Shown here in pieces: positions 16,486-25,127 of a stretch of 64,000 nt of DNA. The translations under genes and the position numbers were made by a program. The notes under the pieces are model-generated. The model was not told the origin of the DNA, did no database searches, and was given only the letters and a program-made list of their open reading frames with translations. The stretch is from Sulfurovum sp. UBA12169 (GTDB lineage: Bacteria; Campylobacterota; Campylobacteria; Campylobacterales; Sulfurovaceae). Within the stretch, counting starts at the first letter, position 1. Each line of letters starts with the position of its first letter. The stretch covers positions 507,707-571,706 of the forward strand of contig DLUH01000005.1 in assembly GCA_002742845.1 (NCBI GenBank). The letters are read 5' to 3'.

Positions 16486-17858
16486 CGCTTTAGTGCCTCT
16501 TTGATCGATTCGGCAATATGTTGCGCTTTTGTGCCAAGCACGATCTGGATAGATGTATCGTCAGGCCGTATTACTCCTTTGGCTCCCAATGCTATAAATG
16601 CTTTTTCATTAAGCCCCTTGTTTTGTTTGAGACGCATTCTTAGCCTTGTAATGCATGCATCTGTATGGATAATATTGTCTGCTCCTCCCAATGCATTGAT
16701 AAAGGCCAAAGCTTCATTGCCGGCTTGGGGCTTGGGTGTTTCTGCGGATTCTTCAAATAGTTTCAGCCTAAAATATTTGATAACGTAATAGCTGACAACA
16801 AAATAGATAAGCGCAAATACTATTCCCAGCGGAAGGATAAGCAGTGGGCGGGTAGCAAGTGTATAGTTGATGAGATAGTCTATAAATCCTGCAGAAAAAC
16901 CAAAGCCCGCATGGATATCAAGTAACTGCGCCAAGGCAAGTGCCAAGCCTGTGAGGAGCGCATGCACAATAAAAAGAAAAGGCGCTTCAAACAAAAATAA
17001 AAATTCCATAGGCTCGGTAATTCCTGTAAGAAAAGAGGTAAAAGCAACACCTCCTAAAAGTGCTCCTGCCTTTTTTCGATATGCTTTTGCTGTACCAAGG
17101 TACATTGCCAGCGCCATGCCTGGCAATCCAAACATCATGACTATGTAAAATCCCGACATATACACGCCGGCAGTTTTGTCTCCTGCAAAAAAACGGTGCA
17201 GATCGCCGTGCGCAATGATCTCTTGACCTTCTTTGATGTAGCTGTAATCGCCCAATTGAAACCAAAAAACAGAATTAAGAATATGGTGCAATCCTAAAGG
17301 AATAAGCAGACGATTGAGAGTGCCGTAGATAAAGGTACCCCATGCCTCCAGCCCTATAATTGCGCTGGAAAACGTATCGATACCGCTTTGAGCATAATGC
17401 CAAAAATACCCGGCCAGCACCCCCACAAAGATCGCAGCAAAAGAAGTGACAATAGGTACAAAGCGTTTGCCTCCAAAAAAACCGAGATACTCGGGAAGTT
17501 TGATATCATGAAAGCGATTGTAAAGACTGCCTGCAAGTACGCCGATGATGATGCCTATAAATACACCCATGTTGACGTTCTCATCGATGTTTACATAGAC
17601 TGCTTTGGCTATCAGTACGCCTATTGCACCAGAAAGCGCAGCGGCTCCGTCGTGGTTTTTGGAAAGTCCATAGGCGATTCCGACACCGAAAAGAAGATCA
17701 AGATTGGTAAACACAGCATCTCCGGCACTTTTCATCACCGAAGCTATTTGTCCGTCAAAAATGTCACCAAAGCCCAAACGAAGCAATAGTGCCGCAACGG
17801 GCAGTACCGCTATGGGGGTCATCAAGGCTTTGCCGATACGCTCAAACAGGCTAAACAT
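16482..17858 (-). CDS. nagE: PTS EIICB permease, N-acetylglucosamine (NagE) type
   Basis: 458 aa. The N-terminal IIC part (about 1-365) has about ten hydrophobic segments and starts FERIGKALMTPIAVLPVAALLL. GLHHILNSVFWFQLG and FFAGDKTAGVYMSGFYIVMMFGLPG fit the GlcNAc branch of the glucose superfamily. The IIB domain (about 385-458) has the phosphocysteine in DACITRLRMRL. There is no IIA domain, which is supplied by the crr gene converging on it. It imports and phosphorylates its sugar to a 6-phosphate, the substrate type of the NagA domain at 13232-15919. It overlaps the upstream HPr-EI gene by eight bases. Confidence 0.92.
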   Translation of the reverse strand: MFSLFERIGKALMTPIAVLPVAALLLRLGFGDIFDGQIASVMKSAGDAVFTNLDLLFGVGIAYGLSKNHDGAAALSGAIGVLIAKAVYVNIDENVNMGVFIGIIIGVLAGSLYNRFHDIKLPEYLGFFGGKRFVPIVTSFAAIFVGVLAGYFWHYAQSGIDTFSSAIIGLEAWGTFIYGTLNRLLIPLGLHHILNSVFWFQLGDYSYIKEGQEIIAHGDLHRFFAGDKTAGVYMSGFYIVMMFGLPGMALAMYLGTAKAYRKKAGALLGGVAFTSFLTGITEPMEFLFLFEAPFLFIVHALLTGLALALAQLLDIHAGFGFSAGFIDYLINYTLATRPLLILPLGIVFALIYFVVSYYVIKYFRLKLFEESAETPKPQAGNEALAFINALGGADNIIHTDACITRLRMRLKQNKGLNEKAFIALGAKGVIRPDDTSIQIVLGTKAQHIAESIKEALKR

Positions 17859-19689
17859 GCCGTATCTCCTCTTTAACGGTGCTGATCATTTTGGGAGAGA
17901 CGCTCAATGTCTCGATCCCTAGAGTTATCAGTTTGGGTATTGCCTTAGCCTCTGAGGCAAGTTCTCCGCAGAGGCTAAGAGGTTTAGCAGCTTCTTTGAC
18001 AATCTTTTCCAGCACATCAAAAAGTATGCTCGAATGCGCATCGAGTTTAAGCGTGGGGTGGGTACGCTCAACGGCAAAAAGATATTGGCTTAGGTCATTG
18101 GTGCCGATCGAATAAAAATCAACTACACTATTGAACCGCTGCAGCAAAAAGAGTACCGAAGGAACCTCTATCATAATGCCAAATTGGATAGAAGAGATAT
18201 CAAGTTCATGCTTTTGAGCGATGCGATAGGCAAACGCTTTGGCTTCAATAAACTCCTCTACTTGAGCAACCATCGGGAACATAATTTTTATAGGTTTTTT
18301 TTGTGCAGCAACAAAAATGGCATGCAGTTGTTCTTCAATGATTTCAGGATGTGTCCGGAAAAGACGTATGCCCCGTACGCCCAAGAAAGGATTGTTCTCA
18401 TGCGGGAGCCGGATGTACGGCAATGCTTTGTCTCCTCCTATATCCAGTGTACGAACAGTAATGTTGTCAAAGAGGGCAAAGATCTCCTTATAGGCGTGCA
18501 CTTGAGTCTCAAACGAGGGTTTTACCTGGGTAAATAAAAATTCACTGCGCAAAAGACCGATGCCTTCGGCGCCTTCTTCTTTGGCTTCTTTGGCACTTTT
18601 GACATCCGAGACATTGGCAAGAAGATGAATTGGTTTGCCTTGTGTGGTGAGCGCCTTTTTGAAACGTTGAGACCGGATATGTCTTTTTGTGCGTTTATTC
18701 TTTTGTAAACGCTCTGTCGCTTTTTGTAAATCATTTTGGCTTGGTGTGTAAATCAGTACCCCGGCATAGGCATCCAATACAATCACATCAGGAACAAGAG
18801 TACACTCTGTATCGTCGGGTAAGGCAAGGATAAGCGAAGGTATCCCTGCTGCGCGCAGCAAAATAGCAGCATGTGAACGTAAAGAGGATTTCTTAAGGAT
18901 GACACCTTGCACCCGGCTTTGTGTCAACTGCTCTATTTGGTTAGGAAGAAGATCCTCTGCAAAAAGAATAAAAGGTGTTGCCGGAAGTACCATTTTTTCT
19001 TCTATTCCCAAATGTTTTTTCACGCGCCAAAGGAGATCTTGGTAGTCGCTTATTTTGGCTTTCATCGAAGTTTCCCCAAGAGAACATGAAGCCTGTTGAA
19101 CGGCATCCTCAAAATCTTCCAGCGTATTATTTTTTTGTGTCAATGTTTTGAGTAGTTCTTTTTGTGCAAGATAGATACTCGCATCAGGTGTTGTTTGGTG
19201 TAGGGTGTGCAGCATGTCAAGCTCCTGCAGGCTATTTTTGAGAGCCTCTTGAAAGCCTAAGCTGTTTTGTGTCGATACCTCTTGTGTCGTATGCTCATAC
19301 AGCTTGGCTATAGCAATGCCTTCTGCGATGATGTCTCCTTCGAGAATTTTTCCTTCATAGGCAATCTTTTCTTTTTGTATCGGGTGTATTTCCTGGTCGT
19401 TTTGCATGAGAAAAGAAAACTGTTTTGTCAAGGCCTCAAGCGCTTCTTCTGCTTTTCTGCCTTGAGTGATAAGCGTAAAGCAGTCTTGTGTGTCCAGAGA
19501 AAGCGAAAGCAGCGCATTAATGTTTTTGGCATCGACTTTTTTATCCTTAAAAGAGGCGAAAATACTGCATGGAAACTGTTTTGCCGTACTGGCAAAAGAA
19601 GCCACGGGCCGCAGATGAAATCCATTAGCTGATGTAACGCACAGGTGCGCTTGATAGGGTTTATAAAAAATTGTAGTTAAAAATGACAT
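17851..19689 (-). CDS. ptsI: PTS HPr-Enzyme I fusion protein
   Basis: 612 aa. An HPr domain (about 1-95) with phospho-His in NGFHLRPVASF is fused to Enzyme I. EI features: phospho-His in SLRSHAAILLRAAGIPS, GIGLLRSEFLF, LGVRGIRLFRTHPE, and the PEP-site region IGTNDLSQYLFAVERTHP with the catalytic Cys in LCGELA. It transfers phosphate from PEP through its own HPr to EIIA. The EI part is a little shorter than E. coli EI (575 aa), mostly in the N-terminal helical part, but no catalytic residue is missing. It is the first gene of a two-gene operon with nagE. Confidence 0.93.
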   Translation of the reverse strand: MSFLTTIFYKPYQAHLCVTSANGFHLRPVASFASTAKQFPCSIFASFKDKKVDAKNINALLSLSLDTQDCFTLITQGRKAEEALEALTKQFSFLMQNDQEIHPIQKEKIAYEGKILEGDIIAEGIAIAKLYEHTTQEVSTQNSLGFQEALKNSLQELDMLHTLHQTTPDASIYLAQKELLKTLTQKNNTLEDFEDAVQQASCSLGETSMKAKISDYQDLLWRVKKHLGIEEKMVLPATPFILFAEDLLPNQIEQLTQSRVQGVILKKSSLRSHAAILLRAAGIPSLILALPDDTECTLVPDVIVLDAYAGVLIYTPSQNDLQKATERLQKNKRTKRHIRSQRFKKALTTQGKPIHLLANVSDVKSAKEAKEEGAEGIGLLRSEFLFTQVKPSFETQVHAYKEIFALFDNITVRTLDIGGDKALPYIRLPHENNPFLGVRGIRLFRTHPEIIEEQLHAIFVAAQKKPIKIMFPMVAQVEEFIEAKAFAYRIAQKHELDISSIQFGIMIEVPSVLFLLQRFNSVVDFYSIGTNDLSQYLFAVERTHPTLKLDAHSSILFDVLEKIVKEAAKPLSLCGELASEAKAIPKLITLGIETLSVSPKMISTVKEEIRHV

Positions 19690-19717
19690 TTATATATTAT
19701 TATCGCATAGGCTTATG

Positions 19718-19734
19718 GTGTACTTTTGGTACAC
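19718..19734. promoter_or_regulatory. Palindrome upstream of the HPr-EI/nagE operon
   Basis: Perfect inverted repeat GTGTAC-TTTTG-GTACAC, 29 bp upstream of the HPr-EI start codon, with weaker symmetry outwards (TTATG / CATAA). It is well placed for an operator of a sugar-responsive repressor. No such regulator gene is in the window. Confidence 0.45.
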
Positions 19735-19749
19735 GGCATAAAGAGAGTA

Positions 19750-19777
19750 CGGTTTAAATATAAAGATATATTTACCG
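19750..19777. promoter_or_regulatory. Second imperfect palindrome in the ptsHI / AAA+ intergenic region
   Basis: CGGTTTAAATATA and TATATTTACCG are near-inverted copies around a short centre. It lies between two divergent genes (starts at 19689 and 19877), so it could act on either promoter. Function is inferred only from symmetry and position. Confidence 0.3.
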
Positions 19778-19876
19778 CATCCGTCAGCCTGTGCATACTT
19801 TATTCCTTAAGGATGGGGTGTCTTAGTCAAAGTATAGCAAATCTTTGTTATACTCAAAGAAAAAATAGGAATTTTA

Positions 19877-21610
19877 GTGAAACACCTTATTGATTTCATC
19901 GAAACAAAAGATGTCTGCAAAGCATCGATTTACGAGCACCTTAAATGCACCAAAGAGGAGGCGGAGCTCATTCAATATGTGTGTAAACGCTATGTCAAAG
20001 GACTTGAAGAGGTTTCCGTGCTGGAGATGCTCCAGGAAATTTTTTCAGAGAAAGATTATATTTATCTTAAGAAGCTGGCATTAATAAAAAATCTTTTGGA
20101 TTTAGGATGGATTATTCAAATCAGTTTCGGGCAGATAAAAGCCCATGAAGCGTCACAGCTTGAATTGCTGAATGTCTCGATAGCCCCGAGTATCTCTTTG
20201 CTGCGTTTGCTTGAAGAGGGCTCTTTGGAAATATTTCTTCCGGAAGTGAAACCCTATACGGATCATCTTGAATACCTTCAGGACCAGTTTGACATGGTAG
20301 CACTGCTTCATAAAATAGCCACATACAAACAAGGGCTTGCAGACAATTCGCTCAGTATCGGACGCTTGAAAAACAAGTTGACTCTTTTGACTGCACGCAT
20401 AGAAGAGCGCGTGAAGATGACCCAAACACCTATTGTTGTTGAGGAGTTTTTTAAAGAAAAAGGACTGGATGAAAAAGAAAAACGCCTTTTTTTGGCACTT
20501 CTTAAAGAGGAGTATAGCGGGGGTGAGGGGCATTTTAGAGATATGAATACGCTTATAGAGCTTATCAGTTTTGATGAATATGAGAAGATAAAAAACCGTG
20601 CATTGCTTGAAGACGGGGCAAAACTTATCACCGAAGATATTATTGACTATGAAGAGATTCTCAATATGTTCGGAGGAGTGAGCCGTTCATTTTACCTTCA
20701 AGAAGAGGTAATGCAGCGCATCATTCATCCCACTAAAAATAAAAAAGTTACCAAACTCAAGCTGGACGCCTTGGTTCAAGAGCAGGAACTTTTCGAATAC
20801 CTTAAGCCCGTCACAACACTTGATGATGTGGTATTGCATCCCAAAACAAGAGAGACGCTCAATACGCTGATCAAACAGGTGGACAAAGAGGTATTTAAAA
20901 AACTCAAAGAGTGGGGAATAAAAGATAAACGCAAGGGGATCGATGCGCGCATTATTTTTTATGGCCCTCCGGGTACGGGAAAGACAATGACGGCAATGAG
21001 TTTGGCAAAAACACTCAAAAAGCCTATTTTGTCTTTTGACTGCTCAAAAATCCTTTCAATGTATGTAGGAGAGAGCGAAAAAAATGTGCGCAGAATATTT
21101 GATGATTTTAAAGAGTTAAGCCAAAAAGCTAAAGTTGAACCGATATTGCTGCTTAATGAAGCCGATCAGTTTTTGGGTTCAAGAAGTGAAGGCCTGGCAA
21201 GCAGTGCAGATAAGATGCATAACCAGATGCAAAATATTTTTCTTGAACAGATAGAAAAATTTGAAGGTATACTTATTGCTACAACCAATCTGCTCGGCAA
21301 TATTGATAAAGCTTTTTCACGCCGTTTTAACCATAAAATAGAATTTAAAAAACCGGGCAAAAGAGAACGGTTGAAACTGTGGCAGTTTATCCTTCCGCAA
21401 AATGCAGAATATGAAGAAGGCTTTGACGTCAATATGCTTGCGGTACATGAGCTTACCGGCGGGCAGATCAGCCTTATTGTTAAAAATACAGCATATAAAG
21501 TGGCTGTACGCGAAGAGAGTCTTTTTGCAATGCAGGATTTTCTCGAAGAGATAGAAAAAGAAATGGGCTCTAGTTTCGAAGGAGAGAAGAGCATGGGATT
21601 TAAAATCTGA
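19877..21610 (+). CDS. AAA+ ATPase with helical N-terminal region, unknown role
   Basis: 577 aa from a GTG start. About 350 N-terminal residues are helical and charged with no known domain. The AAA core follows: Walker A YGPPGTGKT (about 362-370), a pore-like segment SMYVGESEKNVRRIF, Walker B ILLLNEADQF (about 423-432) with Asn where Asp is usual, sensor ATTNL and arginine finger SRRFNHKIEF. The Asn in Walker B also occurs, as far as I recall, in related proteins of this phylum; the catalytic Glu remains. It looks like a classic-type (FtsH/ClpX-related) remodelling ATPase without a protease domain. It is monocistronic, divergent from ptsHI. Confidence 0.8.
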   Translation: MKHLIDFIETKDVCKASIYEHLKCTKEEAELIQYVCKRYVKGLEEVSVLEMLQEIFSEKDYIYLKKLALIKNLLDLGWIIQISFGQIKAHEASQLELLNVSIAPSISLLRLLEEGSLEIFLPEVKPYTDHLEYLQDQFDMVALLHKIATYKQGLADNSLSIGRLKNKLTLLTARIEERVKMTQTPIVVEEFFKEKGLDEKEKRLFLALLKEEYSGGEGHFRDMNTLIELISFDEYEKIKNRALLEDGAKLITEDIIDYEEILNMFGGVSRSFYLQEEVMQRIIHPTKNKKVTKLKLDALVQEQELFEYLKPVTTLDDVVLHPKTRETLNTLIKQVDKEVFKKLKEWGIKDKRKGIDARIIFYGPPGTGKTMTAMSLAKTLKKPILSFDCSKILSMYVGESEKNVRRIFDDFKELSQKAKVEPILLLNEADQFLGSRSEGLASSADKMHNQMQNIFLEQIEKFEGILIATTNLLGNIDKAFSRRFNHKIEFKKPGKRERLKLWQFILPQNAEYEEGFDVNMLAVHELTGGQISLIVKNTAYKVAVREESLFAMQDFLEEIEKEMGSSFEGEKSMGFKI

Positions 21611-21822
21611 TTTTTAGATAGATTTTTAAAACTTTTTCTTTGTTTCACATGGTTACATACCTAAAACTAATTTTTTAAAGCATTCAAACACCAAAACACT
21701 TTAATATTCTTTTAGATAATATGAAAGCAATATTCTGAGAATACTCTCATAATACGATGCCTTACTTTTTTAGTGAGTGTGCATCAGTGCGGGAGGAATC
21801 TGGGGTGAGGGGATGCAAAAGT

Positions 21823-21837
21823 GGGCAGAAAGTGCCC
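21823..21837 (+). other. Hairpin in the nuo leader
   Basis: GGGCA-GAAAG-TGCCC forms a 5-bp GC-rich stem with a five-base loop, 47 bp before nuoA, inside a purine-rich stretch (GGGAGGAATCTGGGGTGAGG). The remaining leader (21611-21884) shows no gene. It could be an mRNA structure affecting the operon; no T-run follows, so it is not an intrinsic terminator. Confidence 0.35.
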
Positions 21838-21884
21838 TCCGGTGTATACTCCATCTTCAAGAAGAATGACAAAAAAGGGGATTT

Positions 21885-22277
21885 ATGATGACTCATGTAA
21901 TTACAGAACATCCGTATTTTGGGGTATTTGTTCTATTTGCACTGACGGCAGTTGCATTTCCGGCAACGCTTTTTTTAGCACGTTTTATCAGCAGAAAGCT
22001 TGCAAGGCTCGATACTGAAAAACTCAAACTTACGATATATGAATGTGGACCTGAAGTAACAAAGCAGCCCAACACCATCTCTTCTCAATTTTATCTAATA
22101 GCACTTTTATTTATTTTGTTTGATGTTGAGATTATTTTTATGTTCCCGTGGGCAATTGATTTTAAATTGCTTGGTTGGTTTGGTTTTGTGGAGATGATAC
22201 TGTTTATCTTGTTACTCGCAATCGGTTTTGTATATGCATGGAAGAAAGGGGCACTAGAATGGCACAGCATCAAGTAA
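21885..22277 (+). CDS. nuoA: NADH-quinone oxidoreductase subunit A
   Basis: 130 aa, three membrane spans, the usual NuoA size. The conserved loop [15 protein letters not shown] (NuoA typically YECG) carries the family Glu-Cys-Gly. [19 protein letters not shown] is the diagnostic second span. It starts the 14-gene complex I operon. An alternative start is the second ATG one codon on; AAAAGGGG lies just upstream. Confidence 0.97.
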   Translation: MMTHVITEHPYFGVFVLFALTAVAFPATLFLARFISRKLARLDTEKLKLTIYECGPEVTKQPNTISSQFYLIALLFILFDVEIIFMFPWAIDFKLLGWFGFVEMILFILLLAIGFVYAWKKGALEWHSIK

Positions 22278-22777
22278 ATTACACTTCATCGGCAGGTTTG
22301 CCGATTGCATTGACTTCGGTTGATAAACTCGTAAACTGGGGGCGCTCAAATTCACTTTGGCCGTTGACTTATGGTTTGGCATGTTGCGCAATAGAGATGA
22401 TGGCATCAGGAGCAAGCCGCTACGACTTTGATAGAATGGGAACTATCTTTAGGGCTTCTCCCAGACAAGCCGATGTGATGATTTTGGCAGGAACGCTCTC
22501 TAAAAAACATTCAGAGTTTGCCAGAAGATTGTATGACCAAATGACAGAACCCAAATGGGTTATTTCGATGGGTTCATGTGCCAACACCGGCGGTATGTTT
22601 AACACCTATGCAACCGTTCAAGGGGTTGATCGTATTGTGCCGGTAGATATTTATCTGCCCGGATGTGCGCCAAGACCGGAAACGCTTCAGTATGCATTGA
22701 TGATGCTTCAAAAGAAAATTCGTAAAGAGTCAGCTGATATGAAGAAAAACAAAAAACAAAACTTGAGGTTAGTGTAA
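22259..22777 (+). CDS. nuoB: NADH-quinone oxidoreductase subunit B
   Basis: 172 aa. It carries the terminal N2 iron-sulfur cluster that reduces quinone: the adjacent cysteines in [10 protein letters not shown], then [10 protein letters not shown] and PGCAPRPE supply the four ligands. I use the ATG at 22259, which overlaps nuoA by 19 bases; the longer frame from 22175 adds residues unlike NuoB. Confidence 0.97.
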   Translation: MAQHQVNYTSSAGLPIALTSVDKLVNWGRSNSLWPLTYGLACCAIEMMASGASRYDFDRMGTIFRASPRQADVMILAGTLSKKHSEFARRLYDQMTEPKWVISMGSCANTGGMFNTYATVQGVDRIVPVDIYLPGCAPRPETLQYALMMLQKKIRKESADMKKNKKQNLRLV

Positions 22778-23559
22778 TGAGAAAATATACGCCAAAAGAT
22801 AATGTCCAGGCAAAATCTTACTATACAGACAGATTTTGGGTAGCTCCGCGCGTGCCCAGAGAGGCAATAGAAGAAGGGACACATTTTGAAAAAGTGGTTG
22901 CTGCTTTGGGGGCACAAGCTAAAGAAGTCTATATCCAGCTGGGCCAGCTTGTCGTGCATATAGAAGCTGCCGAAAATTTTCAGGTAATAAAAATGCTTAA
23001 AGAGCAATGCGGATATGTGCAATGTTCAGAGCAAAGTGCTGTTGACTACCTTGCCAAAGACGGCGAATTTGAACTTTTTTATCAGCTTTTAAATGTCCAT
23101 GAAGCCAAAAGGGTCAGAGTGGTATGCCGAATCAAAAAAGATGAGGCAATTGAAAGTATTGTACCGTTGTTTAAATCTGCCAATTTTGCGGAACGGGAAA
23201 TGTTTGATATGTTTGGTATCAGAGTAAACAACCATCCTTTCCTGAAAAGAATTATCATGCCTGATGACTGGGAAGGGCATCCGCTCCTTAAGACATACCC
23301 GTTGCAGGGAGACGAATTTGCCTCATGGTATGAAGTGGATAAAATCTTTGGAAAAGAGTACAGAGATATTATTGGGCCGGAAAATAGAGATCCTGCGCGT
23401 ATAGACAGGTACGATACAAAACGTTTCTCCAGAATAGGATACGAGGTGCCGTTTGGTGCAGATATTTCCGGCGGCGAGACAGAACAGCCGATCGAATATA
23501 GCGAAACTTTCATGGTAAATTACAATAAATCATCTAAACAATTAGATGAGAGAAAGTAG
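22777..23559 (+). CDS. nuoC: NADH-quinone oxidoreductase subunit C
   Basis: 260 aa in the peripheral arm next to NuoD. The family signature ANFAEREMFDMFGIRVNNHPFLKRIIMPDDWEGHPL is split here as REMFDMFGI and DDWEGHPLLKTYPL. The first 60 residues, before the standard start of the 30-kDa domain, are longer than in short NuoC forms. The ATG overlaps the nuoB stop by one base. It is separate from NuoD, not fused as in E. coli. Confidence 0.95.
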   Translation: MRKYTPKDNVQAKSYYTDRFWVAPRVPREAIEEGTHFEKVVAALGAQAKEVYIQLGQLVVHIEAAENFQVIKMLKEQCGYVQCSEQSAVDYLAKDGEFELFYQLLNVHEAKRVRVVCRIKKDEAIESIVPLFKSANFAEREMFDMFGIRVNNHPFLKRIIMPDDWEGHPLLKTYPLQGDEFASWYEVDKIFGKEYRDIIGPENRDPARIDRYDTKRFSRIGYEVPFGADISGGETEQPIEYSETFMVNYNKSSKQLDERK

Positions 23560-23568
23560 GGAGGGAAG

Positions 23569-24795
23569 ATGCAACAGCCGAATAAACTAACCCCATTTTT
23601 TGAAAACCTCAATTTTGAACGCGAAAACAACACAATGGTCATTAACTTTGGCCCGCAGCACCCTTCTGCTCACGGTCAGCTCAGGCTGGTACTTGAGCTC
23701 GATGGAGAGCTTGTGATCAAAGCCTATCCGGATATCGGGTATCTGCACCGCGGAATTGAAAAAATGGCTGAAAATATGACGTATAATGAGTTTTTGCCTA
23801 CAACCGACAGACTTGATTATATTGCATCAACGTCAAACAATTATGCTTATGCCCACGCGGTAGAAAAGCTGCTTGGCATAGAAGCCCCCAGAAGAGCACA
23901 GGTCATCAGAACTATACTCCTTGAAATCAACCGTATCATTTCCCATCTTTTCTTTTTGGCAACACATGCGCTGGATGTGGGCGCTATGTCAGTTTTCCTC
24001 TATGCTTTCCGAGAGAGAGAGTTTGCAATGGATTTGATGGAAGACTATTGCGGCGCAAGATTGACCCATTCGGCAGTACGTATCGGCGGCGTGCCGCTGG
24101 ATTTGCCTGCGGGATGGATTGAAAAGCTCGCTGTCTACGTTGAAAAATTGCCGGAAGCGGTTAAGATGTATGAGGATTTACTTACAGAAAACCGTATTTG
24201 GAAAATGCGTTTGGAAAATGTTGGAGTTATTTCAGGGGAAGAAGCACTCAATTGGGGATGTACAGGGGTGATGCTTAGGGGATCAGGGATTAAATACGAC
24301 ATTAGAAAAGAAGAGCCTTATGAGTTGTATTCTGAATTGGATTTTGATATTCCGGTAAGTGACAGATGCGATTCTTACGGGCGTTATAGACTCTATATGG
24401 AAGAGATGAAAGAATCTGTAAAGATTATCAAGCAGCTTATTCCTATGTATCCGGAAACTGAGCCTCAACTCATGGCGCATGCTCCTCAATATATCTCTGC
24501 ACCCAAAGAAGAGATTATGACACAAAACTACGCGCTTATGCAGCATTTTGTATTGGTTGCGCAAGGGATGAGACCACCCAAAGGAGAAGTCTATGCACCC
24601 ACAGAGTCTCCAAAAGGCGAACTTGGTTTTTATATCAAATCAGAGGGAGAGCCGTATGCTTACAGGCTCAAATGCAGAGCGCCGAGCTTTTTCCATACGG
24701 GGCTTTTGCAAGAGATTTTAGTGGGGACATATATTGCAGATGTTGTAACCATTATTGGAACAACCAATATTGTATTTGGTGAAGTAGACCGTTAA
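23569..24795 (+). CDS. nuoD: NADH-quinone oxidoreductase subunit D
   Basis: 408 aa, the 49-kDa subunit lining the quinone site with Nuo[23 protein letters not shown] and [11 protein letters not shown] are the conserved N-terminal motifs with the quinone-contacting His. [18 protein letters not shown] and [14 protein letters not shown] form the conserved C-terminus. GGAGGGAAG provides a good ribosome site. Confidence 0.97.
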   Translation: MQQPNKLTPFFENLNFERENNTMVINFGPQHPSAHGQLRLVLELDGELVIKAYPDIGYLHRGIEKMAENMTYNEFLPTTDRLDYIASTSNNYAYAHAVEKLLGIEAPRRAQVIRTILLEINRIISHLFFLATHALDVGAMSVFLYAFREREFAMDLMEDYCGARLTHSAVRIGGVPLDLPAGWIEKLAVYVEKLPEAVKMYEDLLTENRIWKMRLENVGVISGEEALNWGCTGVMLRGSGIKYDIRKEEPYELYSELDFDIPVSDRCDSYGRYRLYMEEMKESVKIIKQLIPMYPETEPQLMAHAPQYISAPKEEIMTQNYALMQHFVLVAQGMRPPKGEVYAPTESPKGELGFYIKSEGEPYAYRLKCRAPSFFHTGLLQEILVGTYIADVVTIIGTTNIVFGEVDR

Positions 24796-24806
24796 GGAGA
24801 GCAGGC

Positions 24807-25127
24807 ATGAAAAGATACGACTTAAGACATCTAAAAGATGATTTCTACGGAAGAATGGTTGAGCTTATTGAGAAGGGGCTCAATGTTGGAGAAGTGGGGA
24901 TATTTCTTTTTGAGGTGGGGGATTTTTCTTCTATCCAAAAAAGCGCTGATGTCGTCAAGGCAGCCGGGCATGACCTGATGAACTCGCTTAAATTCAATGA
25001 AGTTGATTGGACAATCGTTGTAAAAAAATCTACTCCACAGATACAAAAAGAGCGTCAGGAACAAATGAAAGCGGCACAAGAAAATGCAGAGCAAAATGCT
25101 CAAGAAGTCGAAGAGAAGGCCGAATAA
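24807..25127 (+). CDS. NuoE-like small subunit of Campylobacterota complex I
   Basis: 106 aa, in the place of nuoE but without the thioredoxin-fold 2Fe-2S cysteines of true NuoE; the protein has no Cys at all. It matches the small proteins (HP1264/Cj1575-type) that replace NuoE in Helicobacter and Campylobacter. Residues 1-75 are a compact domain (KRYDLRHLKDDFYGRM, GEVGIFLFEVGDFS), and the last 30 residues are a charged coiled-coil tail rich in Gln and Glu. It probably helps dock the non-classical electron-input module encoded next. Confidence 0.82.
   Translation: MKRYDLRHLKDDFYGRMVELIEKGLNVGEVGIFLFEVGDFSSIQKSADVVKAAGHDLMNSLKFNEVDWTIVVKKSTPQIQKERQEQMKAAQENAEQNAQEVEEKAE

Noticed and set aside
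21823-21837. Riboswitch in the nuo leader
   Set aside because: One short stem without any known aptamer core is not enough.
25007-25126. 40-residue N-terminal extension of the GltD-like subunit
   Set aside because: It lies wholly inside the preceding NuoE-like gene, is Arg/Lys/Cys-rich and unlike the family; the ATG at 25127 with one-base overlap is better.
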